Shown here: positions 1 through 6,444 of the stretch, piece after piece
How positions within the stretch are numbered: position 1 is the stretch's first letter
Layout: the number at the start of each line of letters is the position of its first letter
Assembly: GCA_003566395.1 (NCBI GenBank)
Contig: PXDL01000185.1
Coordinates: 1 to 8,539, forward strand
Direction: 5' to 3'
Length of the DNA: 8,539 nucleotides
Source of the DNA: Balneolia bacterium
GTDB taxonomy: Bacteria; Bacteroidota; Rhodothermia; Balneolales; Cyclonatronaceae
Notes under the pieces: model-generated
The model's database searches: none
What the model saw: only the letters and a program-made list of their open reading frames with translations
Told to the model about the DNA's origin: nothing
Program-made: the position numbers and the translations under genes

Positions 1-1142
1 CCCTCGCGGATCGCAAAACGGAGACCATCCTCCATCGCAATCGGCTGAATCAGCTCTACGGTCAGGGCTACATTGTCGCCCGGCATAACCATCTCAACGC
101 CGTCGGGAAGTTCACAAATACCGGTTACGTCGGTGGTACGGAAATAAAACTGCGGACGATAGCCTTTGAAAAACGGTGTGTGTCGTCCACCCTCTTCCTT
201 GCTCAGAATATAGACCTCGCAGCTGAATTTCTTGTGGGGCTTTACGCTGTTGGGCTTACACAATACCATACCGCGAACGATCTGATCTTTGTTAATACCC
301 CGCAGCAACAGTCCGGCGTTGTCTCCGGCCTGGCCCTCGGGAAGAAGCTTGCGGAACATCTCAATTCCGGTAACCACGCTCTTCATCTTATCTTCGTTGA
401 TACCTACGATATCAATCTCTTCGTTGAGCTTGATCACGCCCCGCTCGATACGACCGGTTGCTACCGTGCCCCGACCGGTGATCGAGAACACATCCTCAAC
501 CGGCATCAGAAACGGCTTGTCAACATCACGCTCGGGTGCAGGAATGTACTCATCTACAGCCTTCATCAACTCTACAATTTTCGCTTCCCACTGGGCTTCG
601 CCGTTGAGCGCGCCAAGGGCCGAACCCTGAATTACAGGAATGTCGTCGCCCGGGAATTCGTAGCTTGAAAGCAGCTCGCGTACTTCAAGTTCCACCAGCT
701 CCAGAAGCTCTTCATCATCAACAAGGTCAACCTTGTTCATGAAAACAACCAGAGAAGGTACACCTACCTGACGGGCAAGCAGGATGTGCTCGCGGGTCTG
801 GGGCATAGGACCGTCGGTGGCGGCTACTACAATAATACCACCGTCCATCTGGGCGGCACCGGTAACCATGTTCTTGACATAGTCGGCGTGGCCGGGACAG
901 TCTACGTGGGCGTAGTGACGGGTTTCGGTCTCGTACTCCACGTGAGCCGTAGCAATGGTAATACCGCGCTCACGCTCTTCAGGAGCGTTGTCGATCTCGT
1001 CAAAAGCTTTTGCCTGACCCCCGTAGGTATTCGACATCACACGGGTGATAGCCGCCGTAAGGGTGGTCTTGCCGTGATCCACGTGTCCGATCGTTCCAAT
1101 GTTGACGTGGGTCTTATTGCGTGAAAACGTTTCTTTTGCCAT
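1..1142 (-). CDS. tuf: Translation elongation factor EF-Tu (C-terminal end cut by window edge)
   Basis: EF-Tu is the cytoplasmic GTPase that delivers aminoacyl-tRNA to the ribosomal A site. Reading the minus strand from the ATG at 1142-1140 gives 380 intact codons. They show the P-loop GHVDHGKT (residues 19-26), the switch I end RGIT (59-62), DCPGH (81-85) with the catalytic His85, NKVD (136-139), and SAL (174-176). Domain II follows with GRGTVATGR (223-231), and domain III runs to RFAIRE at the edge. Bacterial EF-Tu is usually about 394-395 residues, so roughly 15 are missing. The loss comes from the window edge and is not a mutation. The gene starts 24 nt after the fusA stop on the same strand and is very likely co-transcribed as the last visible str operon gene. 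No Shine-Dalgarno sequence precedes the ATG; the upstream bases are A-rich. Its G+C content and preference for C/G-ending codons exceed those of fusA, which fits very high expression. Identification is close to certain. Confidence 0.98.
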   Translation of the reverse strand, partial: MAKETFSRNKTHVNIGTIGHVDHGKTTLTAAITRVMSNTYGGQAKAFDEIDNAPEERERGITIATAHVEYETETRHYAHVDCPGHADYVKNMVTGAAQMDGGIIVVAATDGPMPQTREHILLARQVGVPSLVVFMNKVDLVDDEELLELVELEVRELLSSYEFPGDDIPVIQGSALGALNGEAQWEAKIVELMKAVDEYIPAPERDVDKPFLMPVEDVFSITGRGTVATGRIERGVIKLNEEIDIVGINEDKMKSVVTGIEMFRKLLPEGQAGDNAGLLLRGINKDQIVRGMVLCKPNSVKPHKKFSCEVYILSKEEGGRHTPFFKGYRPQFYFRTTDVTGICELPDGVEMVMPGDNVALTVELIQPIAMEDGLRFAIRE

Positions 1143-1166
1143 GATTCTAATACTTTTCTTTGTTGA

Positions 1167-3248
1167 TTAGGACTCTTCTAAAATTGTTTTCGCGATGGAA
1201 TCAGGTACCGGGGCGAATTTTTTAAACTCCATAGAGTAAACCGCACGGCCCTGAGACATAGAGCGCAGATGTGTTGAATAACCAAACATTTCGGCCAGGG
1301 GAACTTCGGCTACAATTACCGTGCCTTCTGTTTTGTTATCCATACTTCCGATTACACCACGACGACCGTTCAGGTCCCCCATGATATCACCCATATAATC
1401 TTCTGGTGTAATCACTTCTACAGCCATAATTGGTTCGAGGAGAATAGGGCCTGCTTTTCTGGCAGCTTCACGAAATCCGAGTTTGGAGCACACTTCAAAA
1501 GAGAGCGCATCGGAATCGACATCGTGATAGGAGCCGTCAAACAAGCGGACTTTAATTCCCTCTACAGGGTAGTTGGCTTGGATACCGTTGGTGAGGCCGG
1601 CTTTGAAACCATTCTCACACGGATTAATGAATTCTCTGGGGATATTACCACCTGTAACCTGATTATCGAATTCAAATCCGGTATTGCCTTCCAGAGGAAT
1701 AAGCTCGAACTGAATATCGGCAAACTTTCCGCGTCCACCCGTTTGTTTCTTGTAGATTTCGCGGTGTGTAACGCTTTTCGTGATGGTTTCGCGATAAGAA
1801 ACCTGAGGCTTACCAACGTTGGCTTCAACCTTAAACTCACGCTTCAGACGGTCCACGATAATTTCAAGGTGAAGCTCACCCATCCCGGCGATAGTCGTCT
1901 GACCGGTTTCATCATCAACATTGGTTTTGAATGTAGGATCTTCTTCAGCGAGCTTGGAGAGGCCGGTGGTAAGCTTGTCGTTATCCGCTTTGGTTTTCGG
2001 TTCAACAGCAAGCTTGATAACCGGCTCGGGGAATATCATTTTTTCCAAAAGAATAGGAGCGTCCTCAGAAGAGAGCGTATCACCTGTTCTTACCTCTTTA
2101 ATACCAACGGCTGCGCAGATATCACCTGCACGAACCTGTTTGATATCTTCTTTGGTATTGGAGTGCATTTTCAGAAGTCGTCCGATACGCTCTTTTTTAC
2201 CGGTTGAGGTATTCACCACATAAGAACCGGCATCCAGCGTACCCGAGTAAACCCGGATAAATGTCAATTTACCGACATAAGGGTCGGTTGCAATTTTAAA
2301 TGCAAGGGCGGAGAAAGGCTCATCGTAATCAGGCTTTCTTCTCATTTTAACCGTTTCATCATCCGGATCAACTCCGTCAACAGCTTCAATATCAATAGGA
2401 GAAGGCATGAATTGCACGATAGCGTCGAGAAGCGTCTGAACTCCTTTATTCTTAAAGGCTGTTCCGCAGAGCACCGGATTAATATCAAGCGAAAGCGTAG
2501 CCTTACGGATAGCTGCTTCAATTTCTTCGGTACTGATCTCTTCTTCCATCAGATATTTTTCCATGAGTTCTTCGTCATGGTCGGCGATGGATTCGATCAT
2601 GATCTTGCGGTACTCTTCAGCTTTTTCCACAAGATCTTCAGGGATATCGGTAGTAGTATAGGAGGACCCCATTTCCGAGTCTTCCCAAATAATACCTTTC
2701 ATATCGATCAGATCAACCACACCCTTAAAGTTTTCCTCATTTCCTATCGGAATCTGAAGCGGAACCGGAGTGGCTTTCAGCCTTTGTTTCATCTGTTCGA
2801 TCACATTGAAAAAATCAGCACCGGTACGGTCCATTTTGTTCACAAAGGCCATGCGCGGAACTTTATACTTGTTCGCCTGGCGCCAAACGGTTTCAGACTG
2901 AGGCTGCACAGCGCCTACGGCACAGAAAACAGCTACAGCGCCGTCAAGCACACGAAGTGAACGTTCCACCTCGATGGTGAAATCCACGTGGCCCGGAGTA
3001 TCGATAATATTAATGCGGTGATCTTTCCAGAAACAGGTTGTCGCTGCCGAGGTAATGGTAATTCCGCGCTCACGCTCCTGCTCCATCCAGTCCATGGTGG
3101 CGTCGCCGTCATGTACTTCACCGATTTTATGCGAAATACCGGTATAGAACAAAATGCGTTCTGTAGTAGTGGTTTTACCGGCATCAATATGGGCCATAAT
3201 GCCGATATTGCGTGTTTTCTTGAGGGCGTCTATTACTTTTGTTGCCAT
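1167..3248 (-). CDS. fusA: Translation elongation factor EF-G
   Basis: EF-G is the GTPase that drives tRNA-mRNA translocation and, with ribosome recycling factor, splits post-termination ribosomes. The 693-residue product is full length and slightly shorter than the 704-residue E. coli protein. Visible motifs are the P-loop AHIDAGKT (19-26), RGIT (61-64), DTPGH (83-87) with catalytic His87, NKMD (137-140), and the G5-region CGTAFKNKG (261-269). Domain II spans about 310-400 and domain III contains GELHLEI (457-463). Domain IV has the tip segment HDVDSD (575-580), which enters the decoding centre. Domain V contains GDLNGRRG (624-631). The ATG at 3248-3246 gives the expected N-terminus MATKVIDALKKTRNIGIMAH. 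It lies 25 nt after the rpsG stop and 24 nt before tuf, as expected for one transcript. Canonical residues and its place in the str operon favour the housekeeping copy over an EF-G2-type paralogue. No Shine-Dalgarno sequence is seen. Confidence 0.98.
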   Translation of the reverse strand: MATKVIDALKKTRNIGIMAHIDAGKTTTTERILFYTGISHKIGEVHDGDATMDWMEQERERGITITSAATTCFWKDHRINIIDTPGHVDFTIEVERSLRVLDGAVAVFCAVGAVQPQSETVWRQANKYKVPRMAFVNKMDRTGADFFNVIEQMKQRLKATPVPLQIPIGNEENFKGVVDLIDMKGIIWEDSEMGSSYTTTDIPEDLVEKAEEYRKIMIESIADHDEELMEKYLMEEEISTEEIEAAIRKATLSLDINPVLCGTAFKNKGVQTLLDAIVQFMPSPIDIEAVDGVDPDDETVKMRRKPDYDEPFSALAFKIATDPYVGKLTFIRVYSGTLDAGSYVVNTSTGKKERIGRLLKMHSNTKEDIKQVRAGDICAAVGIKEVRTGDTLSSEDAPILLEKMIFPEPVIKLAVEPKTKADNDKLTTGLSKLAEEDPTFKTNVDDETGQTTIAGMGELHLEIIVDRLKREFKVEANVGKPQVSYRETITKSVTHREIYKKQTGGRGKFADIQFELIPLEGNTGFEFDNQVTGGNIPREFINPCENGFKAGLTNGIQANYPVEGIKVRLFDGSYHDVDSDALSFEVCSKLGFREAARKAGPILLEPIMAVEVITPEDYMGDIMGDLNGRRGVIGSMDNKTEGTVIVAEVPLAEMFGYSTHLRSMSQGRAVYSMEFKKFAPVPDSIAKTILEES

Positions 3249-3273
3249 TATACTGTTACTCTGTAATATTTAA

Positions 3274-3741
3274 TTAAAACCTGAAATGGGCGAATGCTTT
3301 GTTAGCTTCGGCCATGCGGTGGGTTTCATCGCGCTTGCGTACGGCCCCACCTTCATTGTTAGCCGCGTCCATGAGTTCACGCGAAAGTCGACGGGACATT
3401 GATTTGTCGTTTCTGTTTTTCGCAGAACGGATAATCCAGCGCATACTAAGTGCCGTGCTCCGTTCCTGACGAACTTCAATAGGTACCTGATAGGTAGATC
3501 CACCGACGCGACGGCTTTTAACCTCAATCATCGGTGCCGTATTAGACAGGGCTTCACGAAATACTTCAATTCCCGGTTTGCCGGTTTTCTCTTCAATAAT
3601 TTCAAAAGCCTGATAGAGAATCTTACGTGCAACACTTTTCTTGCCGTCTTTCATAAGACAGTTCACAAAACGTGTTACTGCTTTATCTCTGAATTGCGGG
3701 TCAGCTATAACCTCACGAGTTTCTGCTTTTTTTCTACGCAT
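3274..3741 (-). CDS. rpsG: 30S ribosomal protein S7 (uS7)
   Basis: S7 is a primary 16S rRNA-binding protein. It nucleates assembly of the 30S head and lines the E site near the mRNA exit. The 155-residue product matches the usual bacterial length of about 156. It begins MRRKKAETRE. The S7 signature EVKSRRVGGSTYQVPIEV occupies residues 73-90, RWIIRSAKNR 101-110, and the conserved C-terminal helix ends HRMAEANKAFAHFRF (141-155). The protein is rich in Lys and Arg, as expected for an rRNA binder. The ATG at 3741-3739 lies 24 nt after the rpsL stop. In E. coli, S7 represses its operon by binding a structured rpsL-rpsG intergenic region of roughly 100 nt. Here the spacer is far too short for that element, so any autoregulation must work differently. 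No Shine-Dalgarno sequence is visible. Confidence 0.98.
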   Translation of the reverse strand: MRRKKAETREVIADPQFRDKAVTRFVNCLMKDGKKSVARKILYQAFEIIEEKTGKPGIEVFREALSNTAPMIEVKSRRVGGSTYQVPIEVRQERSTALSMRWIIRSAKNRNDKSMSRRLSRELMDAANNEGGAVRKRDETHRMAEANKAFAHFRF

Positions 3742-3765
3742 GATGCAATCTGGTAAACGTTAAAC

Positions 3766-4146
3766 TTATTTACTGCCCTTGGGCTTTTTGGTACCGTAAA
3801 GACTACGGCCTTGCTTGCGCTCATTTACGCCGGCCGTGTCGAGAGCACCACGAATAATGTGGTAGCGAACACCGGGAAGATCTTTCACCCGGCCGCCTCG
3901 GATCAAAACAATACTGTGCTCCTGAAGGTTGTGGCCTTCTCCCGGAATGTAGGCCGAAACCTCAATCTTATTAGTCAGACGAACACGGGCTACTTTTCTT
4001 AATGCAGAATTTGGCTTTTTAGGTGTTGTTGTATAAACTCGGGTACAAACACCTCTGCGCTGCGGGCATGCCTGCAAAGCGGGAGCAGTGGTTTTCACCT
4101 TTTTACTCTTCCGTCCTTTACGTATTAACTGTTGTATTGTAGGCAC
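3766..4146 (-). CDS. rpsL: 30S ribosomal protein S12 (uS12), GTG start
   Basis: S12 sits at the 30S decoding centre and shapes decoding accuracy and streptomycin response. The 126-residue product carries the universal segments TTTPKKPNSALRKVA (39-53) and GEGHNLQEHS (69-78), then RGGRVKDLPGVRYH (83-96). Lys43 and Lys88, the positions usually altered in streptomycin-resistant or restrictive mutants, are both Lys here, so the protein looks wild type. Asp89 is the residue methylthiolated by RimO in other bacteria. The start is a GTG at 4146-4144. An in-frame TAA lies four codons upstream with no ATG between, and the conserved N-terminus PTIQQLIRKG begins directly after this codon, so the GTG is the only sensible start. 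It is the promoter-proximal gene of the str operon, with a candidate promoter about 50 bp upstream. No Shine-Dalgarno sequence is present. Confidence 0.98.
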   Translation of the reverse strand: MPTIQQLIRKGRKSKKVKTTAPALQACPQRRGVCTRVYTTTPKKPNSALRKVARVRLTNKIEVSAYIPGEGHNLQEHSIVLIRGGRVKDLPGVRYHIIRGALDTAGVNERKQGRSLYGTKKPKGSK

Positions 4147-4194
4147 TCTGTTATTTTGTTAAGTGAGTAACTTTTTAAAAATCCAAAGACTGCT

Positions 4195-4223
4195 AATATA
4201 GGGGTCATTAACTCAAAAGTCCA
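4195..4223 (-). promoter_or_regulatory. Candidate promoter of the str operon (rpsL-rpsG-fusA-tuf)
   Basis: On the minus strand, TGGACT (4223-4218; 4/6 match to TTGACA) is followed after 17 bp by TATATT (4200-4195; 5/6 match to TATAAT). Transcription would start near 4188, giving a leader of about 42 nt before the rpsL GTG. No hairpin or leader-peptide attenuator is apparent in that leader. A TTTG downstream of the -10 box (about 4183-4186) recalls the Bacteroidota TAnnTTTG box, but the TA part does not match. Placement and spacing are good, but this is a match by eye without expression data. Confidence 0.45.
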
Positions 4224-4321
4224 CCATATATTTATACTAAATGCGCCTCTTCCTCCAGTCGGCCAACTTATCACTTCATATTCTCATGATCGGGCTTTTT
4301 TCATCATCAATAAACAACTAC

Positions 4322-4341
4322 TGATATATATCTTTATATCA
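4322..4341 (+). promoter_or_regulatory. AT-rich leader hairpin and possible -7 element before recG
   Basis: TGATATA (4322-4328) and TATATCA (4335-4341) form a 7-bp inverted repeat with a 6-nt loop, ending four bases before the recG ATG at 4346. The same stretch contains TATCTTTA (4329-4336), one mismatch from the Bacteroidota -7 box TAnnTTTG. If that were the promoter, the leader would be under about 10 nt. No convincing -33 or -35 partner was found upstream. The rest of the 4147-4345 region shows no gene or tRNA. The hairpin is all A/T apart from its single G-C pair and would be weak. Confidence 0.2.
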
Positions 4342-4345
4342 ATAT

Positions 4346-6406
4346 ATGTTTCTTAAAAAGCTCAATATTACCCCCGCGCGCAAAAAAGCATTGCTGTCCG
4401 CCGGTATTCAGTCAGATTGGGATCTTCTCAACTTTGCCCCCCGACGGTATCTGGACCGAAATTCACTAAGCCCTATCGGCAGCCTCTCCGGCGACGAGGA
4501 GACTACTATAGCAGCGCGGGTAATCCGGACCGAGATGATCACCCGGGGGAAAAAACGTTTTGAAGCTATACTGGCCGACGAAACCGGACAGCTTAAGTGT
4601 GTATGGTTCAGAGCCACCGGCTACTTCAGCAAGATGATTAAGAAAGGTGAAGTCATTACTGCTTTCGGCAAAACAAAGCGTTACGGCCGCTTCCTGTCTA
4701 TGGCCCATCCCGAAATAGATTTCATCCGAAATCCATCGGAAAACCTCAAGACACTCGGCACGATTCCCGTGTACCCGGGCAATCAGTTTTTTAAGAAAAC
4801 CTACATCACCAGTCCTGTTCTTCAGCAATGGGCAATTTCACTGCTCGAACATTACAAGCCCGGGGAATTTCTTCCATCCGAGATCCTAAATGAGTTCGGC
4901 CTGCCTCAGCGTGGTGAAACCTACAGAATGCTTCACCAGCCTGAGTCTATGCGTGAGGCGCTTCAGGCCCTGAAACGGCTAAAGTTTGAAGAACTCCTGC
5001 TCTTTGAGCTTGCCGTTCATTATCTAAAACTCAGAAAAGCCCGCCGCACCAGTCATATTGTAGTTAACAAACCGGGATCCCTGACACGCAGGTTTTTTAA
5101 TCAGATATTGCCCTTCAAGTTAACAGACGGTCAGAGTTCCGCACTAAGGGATATTAAAAATGACGTTAGCAGCGGGGTTCAAATGAACAGGCTGTTGCAG
5201 GGTGATGTGGGCTCAGGAAAAACCGTAGTTGCCCTTGGTGCCATGTTGATGCTGCTCGACCACGGTTACCAGGCCGCATTCCTGGCTCCAACCGAGGTTT
5301 TGGCCGAACAGCATTTCCGGACACTTTCCGGTTATCTCGAACCCCTTCAGACCGATATTAGGCTACTCACCGGTAAACGCACCGCCAAACAAAAACGCGA
5401 GATACTGGAACAGCTGGCTTCCGGCACCACGCAGATCGCTGTCGGTACCCATGCCATCATACAAGACAATGTTATATTTAAAAATCTCGGACTTGTTGTC
5501 ATTGATGAACAGCACCGGTTCGGGGTTATTCAACGGGCTCATTTTCATAAGGAAGAGAATTCTCCGCATGTTCTCAGCATGTCGGCCACGCCTATTCCCC
5601 GCTCTCTGGCTATGACGGTTTTCGGTAAGCTTGATATTTCGGTAATTAAAGAACTTCCCTCAGGCAGAAAACCCGTACGGACTGCGGTTAGAATGGAAAA
5701 AAAACGTCCCGATGTGTACAATTTCCTTAGAAATGTTTTGAAAGACGGCGGTCAGGCCTATGTTGTTTTTCCTTTAGTCGAAGAGTCGGAAGCGATGGAT
5801 CTGAAAAACGCGGTGGCAGGATTCGAACATATAAGCAGAGAATTTCCTGAATTCAAAGCCGGGCTTTTACACGGGAAAATGAAGCCGGACGAAAAAGACC
5901 GGGTAATGAAGGCCTTTGAATCCGGCGAAGTTCACATCCTGGTTTCCACTACGGTCATTGAGGTTGGCATTAATGTACCCAATGCTTCAGTAATGATTAT
6001 CGAACATGCGGAAAGGTTCGGCTTATCGCAGCTGCATCAGCTCAGAGGCCGGATTGGACGGGGTTCACGCCAAAGCTACTGTATTCTGATGGCCGATGTA
6101 AAGCAGACACGGATCGCACGTGAGCGGCTTTCTACCATGACTTCCTCCAACGACGGTTTTCACATAGCCGAAACCGATCTCCGGCTGCGGGGTCCCGGTG
6201 ATTTTCTCGGAACCAGGCAAAGCGGACTTCCCGAATTCAAATTTGCCGATCTCATCGAAGACGAGCCTATGCTCTGTGAAGCAGCTTCACTTGCTGAAAA
6301 AATACTGGCCGATCATCCTGAACTGGATCACCCTTCTCTACATACACTTCAAGATCACTTTTTCACCTATCTGAAGGAAAAGAAAGCATTTTTCGAAATG
6401 ATGTAA
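4346..6406 (+). CDS. recG: ATP-dependent DNA helicase RecG
   Basis: RecG is a superfamily 2 double-stranded DNA translocase. It remodels stalled replication forks, Holliday junctions, D-loops and R-loops. The 686-residue product is close to the 693 residues of E. coli RecG. The N-terminal wedge domain includes an OB-fold-like region at about 50-125. The helicase core shows FKLTDGQ (257-263, Q-motif-like), the Walker A motif GDVGSGKT (286-293), APTEVLAEQH (314-323), DEQH (387-390), SATPIPR (413-419), LLHGKMKPDEKDRVM (507-521), TTVIEVGINVPNA (535-547), and QLRGRIGRG (565-573). The C-terminal RecG signature GTRQSGLPEF (622-631) follows. All expected catalytic motifs are intact. The ATG at 4346 is used because the helix-rich N-terminus begins there and no earlier in-frame ATG is evident. 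It is the only plus-strand gene, diverging from rpsL by 199 bp and converging on typA with 38 bp between stop codons, so it is probably transcribed alone. Confidence 0.97.
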   Translation: MFLKKLNITPARKKALLSAGIQSDWDLLNFAPRRYLDRNSLSPIGSLSGDEETTIAARVIRTEMITRGKKRFEAILADETGQLKCVWFRATGYFSKMIKKGEVITAFGKTKRYGRFLSMAHPEIDFIRNPSENLKTLGTIPVYPGNQFFKKTYITSPVLQQWAISLLEHYKPGEFLPSEILNEFGLPQRGETYRMLHQPESMREALQALKRLKFEELLLFELAVHYLKLRKARRTSHIVVNKPGSLTRRFFNQILPFKLTDGQSSALRDIKNDVSSGVQMNRLLQGDVGSGKTVVALGAMLMLLDHGYQAAFLAPTEVLAEQHFRTLSGYLEPLQTDIRLLTGKRTAKQKREILEQLASGTTQIAVGTHAIIQDNVIFKNLGLVVIDEQHRFGVIQRAHFHKEENSPHVLSMSATPIPRSLAMTVFGKLDISVIKELPSGRKPVRTAVRMEKKRPDVYNFLRNVLKDGGQAYVVFPLVEESEAMDLKNAVAGFEHISREFPEFKAGLLHGKMKPDEKDRVMKAFESGEVHILVSTTVIEVGINVPNASVMIIEHAERFGLSQLHQLRGRIGRGSRQSYCILMADVKQTRIARERLSTMTSSNDGFHIAETDLRLRGPGDFLGTRQSGLPEFKFADLIEDEPMLCEAASLAEKILADHPELDHPSLHTLQDHFFTYLKEKKAFFEMM

Positions 6407-6412
6407 GCTCAG

Positions 6413-6433
6413 TCAGTAAACCCTTTTTACTGA
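6413..6433. terminator. Stem-loop between convergent recG and typA (possible weak terminator)
   Basis: TCAGTAAA (6413-6420) and TTTACTGA (6426-6433) form a perfect 8-bp inverted repeat around a 5-nt loop, lying between the recG and typA stop codons. Position and symmetry suggest a shared terminator. Against this, the stem is A/T-rich and neither strand has a clean U-tract immediately after it; the nearest plus-strand T run (6445-6453, interrupted) begins about 12 bases later, inside the 3' end of typA. It could also serve as an mRNA 3'-end stabiliser. Confidence 0.4.
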
Positions 6434-6444
6434 TAATCCCATTC

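Noticed and set aside
1..8. tuf as a truncated pseudogene
   Set aside because: The reading frame is intact to the window edge and ends at the conserved RFAIRE segment; the cut is the edge of the window.
180..1124. Open frames on the plus strand opposite tuf
   Set aside because: They are antisense shadows of a strongly biased, clearly real EF-Tu gene and resemble no known family.
1524..3266. Open frames overlapping fusA on both strands
   Set aside because: fusA is intact across this stretch with every conserved motif in frame; the overlapping frames show no domain features.
3270..3527. Frameshifted or duplicated rpsG piece on the minus strand
   Set aside because: The real S7 frame is complete at 155 residues with all signatures; this is an alternate frame of the same DNA.
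4280..4300. GGGC followed by six T on the plus strand as a terminator before recG
   Set aside because: No complementary left arm lies upstream, so no hairpin can form.
4261..4310. Tiny minus-strand ORF (six codons, ATG AAA AAA GCC CGA TCA) as an rpsL leader peptide
   Set aside because: It lies upstream of the best promoter, and has no regulatory codon run and no attenuator hairpin.
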